A stretch of 64,000 nt of DNA from a virus (IMGVR_UViG_3300049845_000291:88209-152208); one strand, 5' to 3'; counted from the stretch's first letter, positions 24,430 through 32,290 are shown. Made by a program: numbers and translations. The notes: generated by a model not told the origin, from the sequence alone.

Positions 24430-25961
24430 TTGGACTCCTTCTTCGGCAGCTCGATCAACACGAGCTCAGACTTCGCGCGGGTTGCCGCAACGTAGCACAG
24501 GTTGTTTTCCTGCTCGACCTCCCAGGCCTGACGAGCCCAGGCGCTGGGGCCAGATTGCAGCCACACAACGCGGTTCCACTCGCGGCCCTTGCTCTTGTGG
24601 ATCGAGCTGAACAGCACGGCCTTGGCGTCACCTTCCTCGGTGAAGATCGCGTCGATCTCTTGGCAGACACGGTCGACGGGGTTGGCGCAGTCCGGATCGA
24701 TGGCCAGCACTCGATTCACGATCGTGACCAGGCAGTTCACCTTGTCCTCGACCGCGGCGGCCTTGGCCTCCTGCTCCTTGACACGGTACTTGGCGGACTC
24801 GCGCTCCGAGTACGTGGCGAGCTTATCCAGCAGCGCGGTCAGCTTCTTGACCTTCCAGCGACGCGCCAGAACCTTCAGCCCGTTCCCGATCTCGCGGCCT
24901 TCGACCTTGGCGGGGATGCCAGCGGCGATGAACTTGTACACGTACTCGAGCAGCGGCGCGTTGAAGCGGCACAGGATGGCATCACCAGGCGTCGCGACAT
25001 TCGACAGGTTCTCGATCGTGTCGGTCTTGACGGTGCCGTCCGGCGCGCTGTCGGCGGCTTGGATGTGGTTCACCCACTGTTGAGCGTACGTGACGACGCT
25101 CTTGGGGCAGCGGAACGTCGTGGTCAGCGGCAGCTGCTTGGCGTTCACGGCCTTGGCGATCAGATCGAGGCTGTCGGCGTCGGCACCGGTGAAGCCGTAG
25201 ATCGCTTGGTGACGATCACCGACAGCGACCAGGCGGCCGCCTCGCTTCAGCATCCGCAGGGCGAGCAGGCGACGCGTCTCGTTCGTGTCCTGGGCTTCGT
25301 CGATCAGCACCCAGTCATGTTCGAACATGCGCACGTTGTGCACGAGCGGCGCGTAGATCATGTCGTCGAAGTCCACGACCTCGGTGTCGCGCTCGATCGA
25401 GCGCGCCAGGGTCTTGCGCGCGAGCTGGATGATCAGGCGGGAGTTGTCGACACCGGTGTCCTCATCGTACACCTCGACGTCGAAGTGCTCGACCAGGTCC
25501 ATCCAGACGTTGAAGTCCTCGGCACGCTTGGTCAGACCGACACCGGCTTGCTTGGCCAGCGAGACCAGCTGCAGGACGGGGCCTTCGAAGTTCTTGTACC
25601 CGGCTTCGGGGTTGCGCTCGCACGCGGCGCGGAAGATCTCGCGGCACTTGTACCCGTCGACCTGCACCTTCGGTGCAGCGCGGCGCCAGGCCTTGAAACC
25701 GGCGGCGTGCATCGTGCTGATGAACAGGCCTTGACGCTGCGGCGCACGGGCTTGGATCTCCTCGGCGATCTTCTTGTTGTACGCACCGAAGAAGATCGAG
25801 CCGTTCATCAGGCTCAGACCGTGGATCAGGGTGCTGGTCTTACCAGCACCAGCGACCGCTTCGAGGATGCAGGACCCGATGCCGTTGATGATCCAGTCGA
25901 AGAAGACCGACTGCTGCGGCGAGGGTTGGAAGACTGCGGCGATGGCGTTCGGCGTATGCAT
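24426..25961 (-). CDS. UvrD-like superfamily 1 DNA helicase
   Basis: The 511-residue ATP-dependent DNA translocase has motif I GAGKTS at 38-43, motif II DEAQD at 221-225, motif III GDRHQAIYGF, motif IV region TTFRCPKSV, and motif VI YVAATRAK near the C terminus. A charged linker with Lys/Glu/Ala repeats splits the second RecA domain. The overall plan is UvrD/Pif1-like and may serve recombination-dependent replication as Dda and UvsW do in T4, though it is not an orthologue I can name. The ATG at 25961 lies seven bases from a TATGAT box. Confidence 0.92.
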   Translation of the reverse strand: MHTPNAIAAVFQPSPQQSVFFDWIINGIGSCILEAVAGAGKTSTLIHGLSLMNGSIFFGAYNKKIAEEIQARAPQRQGLFISTMHAAGFKAWRRAAPKVQVDGYKCREIFRAACERNPEAGYKNFEGPVLQLVSLAKQAGVGLTKRAEDFNVWMDLVEHFDVEVYDEDTGVDNSRLIIQLARKTLARSIERDTEVVDFDDMIYAPLVHNVRMFEHDWVLIDEAQDTNETRRLLALRMLKRGGRLVAVGDRHQAIYGFTGADADSLDLIAKAVNAKQLPLTTTFRCPKSVVTYAQQWVNHIQAADSAPDGTVKTDTIENLSNVATPGDAILCRFNAPLLEYVYKFIAAGIPAKVEGREIGNGLKVLARRWKVKKLTALLDKLATYSERESAKYRVKEQEAKAAAVEDKVNCLVTIVNRVLAIDPDCANPVDRVCQEIDAIFTEEGDAKAVLFSSIHKSKGREWNRVVWLQSGPSAWARQAWEVEQENNLCYVAATRAKSELVLIELPKKESK

Positions 25962-25968
25962 GACCTGC

Positions 25969-25974
25969 ATCATA
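25969..25974 (-). promoter_or_regulatory. Promoter -10 box (TGGTATGAT) seven bases from helicase start
   Basis: TATGAT, GCAGGTC, then ATG on the minus strand. It is nearly identical to the box at 16888. An inverted GTAACG/CGTTAC repeat lies upstream. Confidence 0.5.
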
Positions 25975-25993
25975 CCACGCCGGTCGGTCAACC

Positions 25994-26018
25994 TGTAACG
26001 ACTCCCCGGCCGTTACAA
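25994..26018. repeat. TGTAACG/CGTTACA inverted repeat
   Basis: On the minus strand TGTAACG and CGTTACA flank about ten bases, overlapping the TAA stop of the 176-residue gene, upstream of the helicase promoter. The right arm with its flank (CGTTACAGGTT) equals that of the hairpin at 16900-16930. Confidence 0.5.
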
Positions 26019-26543
26019 CTTGACGGTGTTGTGCAGCGAGGCGGCGCGACGATCGAAGTAGTACGCGTCTTTGCCGGTTTTGATTGGTCGCCCCGGTGCG
26101 TTCAAGAGCTTCTTGAACGAGATCGCGCCCTTGTACTTAACCTCCTGATGCGAGGGGCTCGTGTACTCGAAGGAATGGATCAAGACGTCGCCACCGTCCT
26201 TCACGATGTTGCTCCAGCACACATGCTCGTCCCAGGCGATGGTGTGGGTGCCGCTCAAGATGAGCTTTCCTCCCTGGCAGAACCAAGTCGCGGCCTTGTC
26301 GTCTTCAAGGATGCCATTCACGATACGGTCGTAGTTCGCCTTGCCAAACGACGGCTCAAAGGGCACCCCACGCCTGATGAGCTCCATGCTGTGCTCGTAC
26401 TCAACGGCGAGACCCAATCGCCAGCGACCTTTGCGCTCCTCGTTCAAGATCCTGTGCGCTTGAGCCCAGAGCTCAGTTTCTTCGTTCGCGAGCTCTACCG
26501 CATCGTTGGTGATCGGCAGGATTTCGTTGTACTGCAGCCTCAC
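26013..26543 (-). CDS. Hypothetical protein beside methyltransferase
   Basis: The 176-residue protein is not recognised. It starts at a GTG overlapping the methyltransferase stop (GTGA). Two halves are visible: a helical N terminus (VELANEETELWAQAHRIL) and a beta-rich C-terminal half (KLILSGTHTIAWDEH). The tight coupling suggests that it works with the methyltransferase. Confidence 0.5.
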   Translation of the reverse strand: MRLQYNEILPITNDAVELANEETELWAQAHRILNEERKGRWRLGLAVEYEHSMELIRRGVPFEPSFGKANYDRIVNGILEDDKAATWFCQGGKLILSGTHTIAWDEHVCWSNIVKDGGDVLIHSFEYTSPSHQEVKYKGAISFKKLLNAPGRPIKTGKDAYYFDRRAASLHNTVKL

Positions 26544-27358
26544 GCTTGAGCTCGACGGCGCCAGATCTTTGGCATCCGATTGAAGCCGTCAAAGACCTTG
26601 TCGAAATGCATCTCGATCGCCTTAGTGGTGATACGGCGGGCCTGTCGAAAGCCAACCAATCCATGCCCCTCGATATCGTACGTGTCGAAGTGCCCGATGT
26701 TTTCCGAGCTGCCATTAAAGCCGGAGCTCTCGGCCAAGTAACCACCAGGCTTCACGAGCCTGAGCAGCTCTCTCACGTGTGCCAGAGGATCGGTGTAGTG
26801 CTCAAGCACCTCGAATGACAACACCAGGTCGTATTGCTTCTCTGGAAAGGTGCTGTGCAGCTTAACGGGTGGCAGTCCGAAAAACTGCAGGGCGTGCTGC
26901 ATGTACCTCGCCTGCGCCTCGTTATCGTTGAAAGCCTCGATTTTCTCGAAGCCATTGAGCTTCATGTGCGCCGTCGTAAGACCGCAACCGTTATACATGT
27001 CTAGCACGTCCATCTCGGCCGGCTTTGCCCCCTCGTACCAGATCCCTTGAGTCACCCTGGTGTCAATAACACGGCCACCAATGACGTTTCCAGGCTTGTG
27101 GCGCCCGAAGTACTTGATTACCCCACCTGTGCAGGCCTTCGACTTCTCGAAGCAATGGATGCCCTCGTAGTTGTACTGCGGATCTCGATACACCGAGTAG
27201 TCCGGCCGACCTGACTTCAGGGACGCGGTCCATTGGTCATGCAGGCGACTCTTGATCGTGAACATGTCGTCCTCAAGGTCAGCGTAAGTCTCGTACGACG
27301 TTCCTTCGAACGCGTTTGTGAGCTCGACGATTTCCTTCGGCGAGATGTTCGTTGTCAT
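26540..27358 (-). CDS. Class I SAM-dependent methyltransferase
   Basis: In the 272-residue protein the SAM-binding motif I is VLDMYNGCGLT (118-128), followed by an acidic motif (IEAFNDN) and DLVLSFEVLEHYTDP, the motif IV/post-IV region of UbiE/Coq5-like small-molecule or sugar methyltransferases. No DNA methyltransferase catalytic motif (DPPY or PC) is seen, so DNA methylation is unlikely. The N-terminal 110 residues are an extra domain with three Cys/His candidates (IHCFEKSKACTGG). The substrate is unknown; a modified nucleotide, sugar or tRNA base are options. Confidence 0.85.
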   Translation of the reverse strand: MTTNISPKEIVELTNAFEGTSYETYADLEDDMFTIKSRLHDQWTASLKSGRPDYSVYRDPQYNYEGIHCFEKSKACTGGVIKYFGRHKPGNVIGGRVIDTRVTQGIWYEGAKPAEMDVLDMYNGCGLTTAHMKLNGFEKIEAFNDNEAQARYMQHALQFFGLPPVKLHSTFPEKQYDLVLSFEVLEHYTDPLAHVRELLRLVKPGGYLAESSGFNGSSENIGHFDTYDIEGHGLVGFRQARRITTKAIEMHFDKVFDGFNRMPKIWRRRAQA

Positions 27359-27360
27359 AG

Positions 27361-27768
27361 TCAGCGTCTTTGGAAGGTTGGTGCAGCCAGCTTCATCTTT
27401 GGCAGCTTAGCTTGCAGCTTCAGGATGTGGCGCTCCATCTCGAGAATCAGATCTTCCTTGGTCTGCACGCCGTAGAACCGCATCAAGCGCTCGAGGTCAC
27501 GGTCCTCGAGTGTCGGCCCGATGAGCTCTTCGTTCTGGATCGTGTTCGTTTCTGGGGTGCCTTCGATCGGATCGATGTACCAGATCTTCGATACCCCTGG
27601 CCCATCGGGGACCGCCAAGCACTCCGTCTCGTACGTGCCGTACATGGAGCGGTGATAGAACGTGTGCGTGCTCTGCACCAGGTGCAGCTGGTCCAGATGC
27701 ACACGACGCTCAACCTCACCAGAGTCGTACTGATCGGGCGATCGAACGATAGCAAAGCCGCCCTCCAA
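27361..27768 (-). CDS. Hypothetical protein, start uncertain (possible frameshift)
   Basis: The 135-residue frame is open from a TTG at 27768 with GAGG eight bases upstream. The C-terminal half has helices (LERLMRFYGVQTKEDLILEM). The upstream gene's stop, however, overlaps an ATG (27800/27797) in another frame encoding MDELLIEVDR, with typical codon use for about ten codons before it degenerates. A -1 shift near 27768 would join MDELLIEVDR to LEGGFAIV. So this is either a TTG start, a programmed shift or an indel. Function unknown. Confidence 0.5.
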   Translation of the reverse strand: MEGGFAIVRSPDQYDSGEVERRVHLDQLHLVQSTHTFYHRSMYGTYETECLAVPDGPGVSKIWYIDPIEGTPETNTIQNEELIGPTLEDRDLERLMRFYGVQTKEDLILEMERHILKLQAKLPKMKLAAPTFQRR

Positions 27769-27796
27769 CGATCGACCTCGATGAGCAGCTCGTCCA

Positions 27797-28051
27797 TCAT
27801 CCCAGGATCTCGTTGAACTCAAAGAGCTCGAAGGTCTCATGTCCACGACAGCGCTGGTTCACGAACCCAGCGATTTCTCTTCTTGCGTGGTTTAACCGCC
27901 CGCCATCGAGGAACCGATTGACATTCTTACGTAGCTCCACCAGCTCGTGGCCGATGCCCCATCCTTCGGTGACCTTCTCGATGTTCTCGACGATCTTGAG
28001 CAGCTCTTCCCGCCCACTGGCTCGGTACAGCCTCACGTTCCCATACGACAT
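27797..28051 (-). CDS. Hypothetical protein
   Basis: The 84-residue helical protein is not recognised. It starts MSYGNVRLYRASGREELLK; a GTG start 24 bases upstream is possible. The stop overlaps an ATG that probably belongs to the following gene. Confidence 0.45.
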   Translation of the reverse strand: MSYGNVRLYRASGREELLKIVENIEKVTEGWGIGHELVELRKNVNRFLDGGRLNHARREIAGFVNQRCRGHETFELFEFNEILG

Positions 28052-28062
28052 CCAGACCAGGA

Positions 28063-28629
28063 TCAATTGAACCACCTCGGACGCTTAGAGTCACCAGTCA
28101 TGCGGTTCCACTGACGGAACCACCCCTCAACCTGAACCATCAGAACACGATCGTTCTGGTTATGAGCTTGTGATTCGAGCTCGGTCATCATCGTCCAGAA
28201 CGAGCTGATCACGTCCTTATGCATGGACGGTTTGATCTTGTTCAGCTCGATCGCACCACCCTGCCGGCCTTGAACCAAGAGGAACTGCGATGCGTTCAGC
28301 CACTTGGTGACGCGAATCGCGCGTTCGGCGATCGGCAGGATCTGTGATCCCCGCAGCTTCTTGCCCTGATGCCATTGATCATTGTCCATGCGGAGCGCGA
28401 TCCAGACGTCAAACGACTCATCTTCCTGATTGAAGGTCTGGAACGATTTGAAGTACTTTGCGGGGTGCCAATCTCTGGTCCAGTCATTGATCCTGACGAT
28501 GTCGCTCGTGAGACGGCGGTCAATTGTGCCAAGAAGACGCAGCATGATCACCCCGTACTGCTGGTGATGGAACTGCTTCAGCGGCGCCGCGTCACCAACC
28601 AACCGCTCCTCGGCCAGCCCGGTGTTCAC
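28063..28629 (-). CDS. Hypothetical protein
   Basis: The 188-residue protein is not recognised. The start is a GTG in a GTGA overlap with the previous stop. It is mainly helical with several Trp (SFWTMMTELESQ, WFRQWNRMTGD) and no catalytic motif. Confidence 0.5.
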   Translation of the reverse strand: MNTGLAEERLVGDAAPLKQFHHQQYGVIMLRLLGTIDRRLTSDIVRINDWTRDWHPAKYFKSFQTFNQEDESFDVWIALRMDNDQWHQGKKLRGSQILPIAERAIRVTKWLNASQFLLVQGRQGGAIELNKIKPSMHKDVISSFWTMMTELESQAHNQNDRVLMVQVEGWFRQWNRMTGDSKRPRWFN

Positions 28630-29132
28630 AGCAGCTCCTGCAGCTCAGCGACCAGGCTCTCGATGCGCAGCGCATTCCTCGAGCGCAGCGCCTTCGTGGG
28701 GTACACGACCTTCTCCTTGGAGACCAGGATCGATCCCTCGGGCGGCGTCAGGAAGTCTACCAGGTCGAGCGCGCAGTCGTACACGTCCTGCAGCCCAGCG
28801 GCGTGGCCTTCGGACCAGGCCTTCGAGTACAGCAGCTCTCGCATCGGGTGCTGCTCGATGTCGAGGTCCTTGAAGAGATCATGCTTGAAGCGTTCGTACA
28901 TCTCGCGCTCCAGCGTCGCGTACTTCTCGCGCGCGGCCTTGAAGGCCTGCTCGTCGACGACGGTCTCGACGACGCAGTGCTTCAGGTCCGGGCCGAGGGT
29001 CTGCTTGCGCACCGGGACCTTGTCGCCGGGGTTCTGTTGCCAGCACAGCACGCCGCGGTTGTACCAGTACTTGGTCTGGAAGGCCGACTTGGACGGGTAG
29101 TCCATCGGGACCTTGTAGTCCTTGAAGTTCAT
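28626..29132 (-). CDS. Hypothetical protein
   Basis: The 168-residue protein starts MNFKDYKVPMDYPSKSAF. An N-terminal basic, Tyr/Trp-rich region (FQTKYWYNRGVLCWQQ) is followed by a long helical region (REKYATLEREMYERFKHDL). The ATG overlaps the previous stop (ATGA); the longer open frame reaches into the neighbour and is rejected. Not recognised. Confidence 0.5.
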   Translation of the reverse strand: MNFKDYKVPMDYPSKSAFQTKYWYNRGVLCWQQNPGDKVPVRKQTLGPDLKHCVVETVVDEQAFKAAREKYATLEREMYERFKHDLFKDLDIEQHPMRELLYSKAWSEGHAAGLQDVYDCALDLVDFLTPPEGSILVSKEKVVYPTKALRSRNALRIESLVAELQELL

Positions 29133-29416
29133 CCTTGCTCTCCGTTGGCATCTGTGTAGAAGAACCACTCGTCGATGGTCCAGATGTCCGGCGGAAAGTA
29201 CTGGTCCTTGCCGCCGACACGATGGAAGAAGTCGGACGTGTCGAACGACCGGTTCAGGTACGAGAAGGTGCCAACCTTCGCGGCCCATGCCGCCTCAGCC
29301 GCCTCCTGGAATTCCAGGAGCGCATCCTCTTTCGAGGGGTGGACGATCGGCACGACGCGCTCACATGAGTACGTGCAACCATCGCCAATGGTGTGGATCA
29401 GGACCAGCTTGCTCAT
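29129..29416 (-). CDS. Hypothetical protein, predicted leaderless
   Basis: The 95-residue protein is not recognised. It starts MSKLVLIHTIGDGCTYSC and ends with a Trp/Phe-rich acidic tail (IWTIDEWFFYTDANG). TACAAT lies six bases before the ATG with no ribosome site between, so the message may start at the ATG. Confidence 0.5.
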   Translation of the reverse strand: MSKLVLIHTIGDGCTYSCERVVPIVHPSKEDALLEFQEAAEAAWAAKVGTFSYLNRSFDTSDFFHRVGGKDQYFPPDIWTIDEWFFYTDANGEQG

Positions 29417-29422
29417 GTGAGC

Positions 29423-29428
29423 ATTGTA
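29423..29428 (-). promoter_or_regulatory. Promoter -10 box (TACAAT) six bases from a start
   Basis: GTACAATGCTCAC then ATG on the minus strand. The same GTACAATGCTCA string precedes the AAA+ ATPase gene at 35722. An ACCCC/GGGGT inverted repeat (29428-29443) abuts it. Confidence 0.55.
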
Positions 29429-29447
29429 CCCCGATCTAGGGGTGACC

Positions 29448-29463
29448 TTGTAACGTGTTACGA
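29448..29463. repeat. GTAAC/GTTAC inverted repeat
   Basis: CTTGTAACGTGTTACGAG on the plus strand is a near-perfect short palindrome that includes the TAA stop of the ParB-like gene. It lies 20 bases upstream of a -10 box, as do the related repeats at 16900 and 25994. Confidence 0.45.
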
Positions 29464-30129
29464 GAGCACGATGTACTTTGCGGTCTTGTCGCCTCGAGCC
29501 AGCAGCGCGGCGAAGCGGTGGTACCCGTCAATCAGACGCGGCGAGCCGTCAGGGCGGCGGTGAACAACGCCGACGGGAATTCCCGCCGCGAACTCGTACT
29601 GCGTGCCGCGTTTGGCGCGCATGTACTCATCATTCCCCACGAGCCCATCGAGTGCCAGTTCTTCGATCTCGACGTTCTTGCACTCGTTGATCACGTCGAG
29701 CACGAAGGAGTACTCAGCCTCCAGGACCTTGCGGATCTTTTGGAGGTCGCTCTCCAGGTTCAAGATCTCGTTGATTGCTGGCAACAGGTCGTGTGCACCC
29801 TCAAAGGTGATGTCGTCGATCTCTTCGCCGTAGTACCCACCCGTCACGGAGATGGAGAACTTTTCTGGCTCGTACGCCTTGTGCAGACGGAGCAGACGGT
29901 CGATGCAGTACATCTCAATCGTGCTGGCCGTGTCATGCACGAAACGGAGGCGCTTTCCTCCAGTCTGCTTTTGGACCTCGATCAGCCCCTCAAGATTTAC
30001 TGAGGTGGTGCGCAGGTTCTCGTACCGACCACAGCGACAGATCGAGTCACAACCAGCTTCTTCGCAGTTCGTCACGTACTCATAGTCGTACTCGACCGCG
30101 TACCGGGCCTGAAGGGACGCCAACCTCAT
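29458..30129 (-). CDS. Protein with C-terminal ParB/Srx-like motif
   Basis: In the 223-residue protein the C terminus carries IPVGVVHRRPDGSPRLIDGYHRFAAL in two parts, with the LIDGYHRFAAL box typical of ParB/sulfiredoxin-like domains (nucleotide binding or nuclease). The N terminus has a four-Cys cluster (CEEAGC ... CRCG) that may bind zinc. The middle is helical (LNLESDLQKIRKVLE). Exact activity unknown. The ATG overlaps the stop of the deoxyribosyltransferase-like gene. Confidence 0.6.
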   Translation of the reverse strand: MRLASLQARYAVEYDYEYVTNCEEAGCDSICRCGRYENLRTTSVNLEGLIEVQKQTGGKRLRFVHDTASTIEMYCIDRLLRLHKAYEPEKFSISVTGGYYGEEIDDITFEGAHDLLPAINEILNLESDLQKIRKVLEAEYSFVLDVINECKNVEIEELALDGLVGNDEYMRAKRGTQYEFAAGIPVGVVHRRPDGSPRLIDGYHRFAALLARGDKTAKYIVLS

Positions 30130-30605
30130 CGAATTCCCCTTGGATGCAGCATGATGGCCTTGATTCGCTCGATGCCAAGATCAAGATCATCAAAGAGCTC
30201 CAGATGTTGGAACATCGAGCACAGCACCTGGACATTCCCGCGCCGCCAAAAGCCAGGTGGGCAGACCACCACCGTCCGTACCCCAACGCCAGCCAGAAGC
30301 CCAAGCTCCAGCAGTGAGATCGGTGATTGGGTGCCAGGCTGCAAGTACATCAGCACTGCCGTGCTGGTGCGAATGTAGTCCAGCTCCCACCGCACCTGGG
30401 TCTCAAACTCCTTGTTTGTGATGTCTTGGACCCATGACGCGTTCCACACCGGCCGGCGAGGATTCAAGACCGTGCAGTCAAGATCTGCTAGCTCGCTGAT
30501 GACGCGTGCTTGCCAGTCTACAGCTAGGCCCTGTTCAATCGAACCGGCCAAGAACACAGCCGGCGGCGACACCGCGCCGCGCTCTGGAGCGACTAGGACC
30601 TTCAT
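30126..30605 (-). CDS. Nucleoside 2-deoxyribosyltransferase-like protein
   Basis: The 159-residue protein has VFLAGSIEQG (17-26), VLNPRR (46-51), TQVRWEL near 69-75 and SPISLLELGLLAG (94-106), which together define the nucleoside deoxyribosyltransferase-like family related to SLOG/TIR-type nucleotide-processing folds. The Glu in LLELGL corresponds to the usual nucleophile region. Possible jobs are base exchange on deoxynucleosides or cleavage of a modified nucleotide; the family also includes uncharacterised phage members. Confidence 0.75.
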   Translation of the reverse strand: MKVLVAPERGAVSPPAVFLAGSIEQGLAVDWQARVISELADLDCTVLNPRRPVWNASWVQDITNKEFETQVRWELDYIRTSTAVLMYLQPGTQSPISLLELGLLAGVGVRTVVVCPPGFWRRGNVQVLCSMFQHLELFDDLDLGIERIKAIMLHPRGIR

Positions 30606-30883
30606 CCAAAGCGCTTCTCAAGCAGCTCGGCGGCAGCAGCCAGCCCACGCTTGTACAGGGTCTTTGGGGTGCTGGCAAAGACCTGGCGGGCAACGTACTC
30701 GTTGCTCAGCACGGCGCCGCTGGCGGTGATCTTGTACGACACCGGCTGACGCTTGATGCGGCCACGTAGCACAATGGTGCCGTTCTTGACCTGACGGCCA
30801 GAGCTTGTGAACTTCAGTCCACGATTCAGGAGCTCCTGCGCCTCTTTGGTTTGCAGGGCCGCGAGCACGTTCTTGACAGTCAT
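30602..30883 (-). CDS. Hypothetical basic protein
   Basis: The 93-residue protein is not recognised. It is strongly basic (GRQVKNGTIVLRGRIKRQ), a beta core between two helices, perhaps nucleic-acid binding. The start overlaps the stop of the 74-residue gene. Confidence 0.5.
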   Translation of the reverse strand: MTVKNVLAALQTKEAQELLNRGLKFTSSGRQVKNGTIVLRGRIKRQPVSYKITASGAVLSNEYVARQVFASTPKTLYKRGLAAAAELLEKRFG

Positions 30884-31104
30884 GATGACCTCACTTGACT
30901 TTGTTCAACGATTTGAAGGAGCGCCTTCAGCCGCTCCGCGAACTGACCAATCTCTTCAGGATTGATCGACCAGCGTTGTGTTTGCAGCACGATGTACGGA
31001 CCGCCTCCTGCATCGGCGATCTCAACGTGCAGCTCATGAATAGGTTCATTGCTGCAGCTGTCAGGATCTTGCGTCAGCAGGAACTTGGCACCATCTATCC
31101 TCAT
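30880..31104 (-). CDS. Small hypothetical protein
   Basis: The 74-residue acidic protein is not recognised: two or three strands (IHELHVEIADAGGGPYIVL) then one helix (EEIGQFAERLKALLQIVE). Coupled on both sides by ATGA overlaps. Confidence 0.5.
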   Translation of the reverse strand: MRIDGAKFLLTQDPDSCSNEPIHELHVEIADAGGGPYIVLQTQRWSINPEEIGQFAERLKALLQIVEQSQVRSS

Positions 31105-31778
31105 CGATAGATCTCCGAACGGTTGTTGCGGATCACAACAACCTGCTGGAAATCAGTGAGCGCCTTGTCCAGGTCTTCACCTGAGAGGACCCCGTCCCAG
31201 ATCATGCCATTGCCCCAGCCCCGTTCCTCATCGAGGACTGATTTGAGACGCTTGTTGTTGGTGTCGACTATCTTGCGAATCCTGGCCGTGAGCGACCGCA
31301 TGGAGCACTCCCCGAGCTCCCCGTAGATCGCGCGAATGATCTCTTGAGAGGTGCGATCGGTCAGCCGCTGAAGCCTGACCGGTTCAGGTGTGCTCACGTA
31401 CAACGTCACCATCTGCCAGCCCTTGGAGCCACAGTACTTGCGGTAGATCTCAAGGCCATTGGGCTCCAAGATCACGATTGGGGGAGGAAGACCGGGTGCC
31501 AGCTTCGACTCCATCTCCTTGTGTGTCACCCCGTACCGCACACCGTTGAAGGTCACCAGCTCGGCAAAGAGCCCCTCAGCCTCCATTTCACGAGAGCGAT
31601 CGGTCGTGATGAAGAAGTAATCAACGCCTTCACGCTCATCGACACGAGGCATGCGGTCCGTTGTGCTGACGATTCGTTCACACCCAAGCTTCGTGACCAG
31701 CGCCTCAAGGAGGTAGCTCTTTCCAGAGCAAGTTGGTGCGGTGATCGTGATTAGGGTCGGGTACTTGAATTTGATCAT
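31101..31778 (-). CDS. Guanylate-kinase-like nucleotide kinase
   Basis: The 225-residue protein has the P-loop APTCSGKS at 14-21, STTDRMPRVDEREGVDYFF at 38-56 (the GMP-binding region of Gmk) and LVTFNGVRYGVT near 75-86. The family phosphorylates GMP or dGMP. The C-terminal half is longer and diverges from bacterial Gmk, so substrate choice may differ. Such a kinase would feed phage DNA synthesis. A CACGAGG ribosome site precedes the start; an AACAAT box overlapping the previous stop may be its promoter. Confidence 0.83.
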   Translation of the reverse strand: MIKFKYPTLITITAPTCSGKSYLLEALVTKLGCERIVSTTDRMPRVDEREGVDYFFITTDRSREMEAEGLFAELVTFNGVRYGVTHKEMESKLAPGLPPPIVILEPNGLEIYRKYCGSKGWQMVTLYVSTPEPVRLQRLTDRTSQEIIRAIYGELGECSMRSLTARIRKIVDTNNKRLKSVLDEERGWGNGMIWDGVLSGEDLDKALTDFQQVVVIRNNRSEIYR

Positions 31779-31807
31779 AGACAGCCTCGTGAGTACATGA
31801 TGAATTG

Positions 31808-32290
31808 TTACATTTGCTTGGGCTGCAGGAACTTGATCAGGGGATAAGGATCACGGGCGTGAAACCGTTTCCAGGCTTGGGGGTGATGGACTTGGAGAAC
31901 GTCGATACCAGCACCTTTGGCCCACTTGGAGGCGTTTGCCCCCAAGCAGATCCGCCGCCCCCATGGCAGGTCCAAGTACCTTGAATCGGTGTCATTGCCG
32001 TTGAAGTCAGCTGCGTTCAACCAGCCAAGCTGATCTTCAGGCACGCCGGCTCGCTCAAGTTGAATGTTCAGCCACAGTGAGCAGTTTTCAAGGGCGCCAA
32101 ACGGAGTGTAATGAAAGTTCGGATCGTTCGGAGCAGATGGTGCTGGGCGATCACCAATCAGCAGCAGCTGTCCTTTCGGAACCCACTGACCTGCTTGCAT
32201 CGCGAGAAATCGCCTCTTTCGGAAGGCGACCCGCATGATAAGGGCATGCTGCAGGTCTGGATCGAGGCGCTTGAAGGCGTTCAGTGCCAT
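31808..32290 (-). CDS. Uracil-DNA-glycosylase-superfamily-like protein
   Basis: In the 160-residue protein LLLIGDRPAP near residue 42 corresponds to the first strand and motif A region of UDG folds, ICLGANASKWAKGAG to the central strand, and VHHPQAWKRFH to the motif B region with a His pair. Catalytic Asp or Asn cannot be fixed by eye, and the protein is shorter than true UDGs. Similar proteins in phages may bind or process bases. It lies 233 bases after the DNA glucosyltransferase gene, separated only by the coupled 86-residue gene, so a link to modified DNA is possible. Confidence 0.55.
   Translation of the reverse strand: MALNAFKRLDPDLQHALIMRVAFRKRRFLAMQAGQWVPKGQLLLIGDRPAPSAPNDPNFHYTPFGALENCSLWLNIQLERAGVPEDQLGWLNAADFNGNDTDSRYLDLPWGRRICLGANASKWAKGAGIDVLQVHHPQAWKRFHARDPYPLIKFLQPKQM

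Noticed and set aside
24555-26549. Very long plus-strand open frame (664 codons) opposite the UvrD-like helicase
   Set aside because: It lies antisense to a gene with all helicase motifs; its translation is rich in Arg, Asp, His, Val and Leu as expected from reversed GC-biased codons, and has no recognisable domain.
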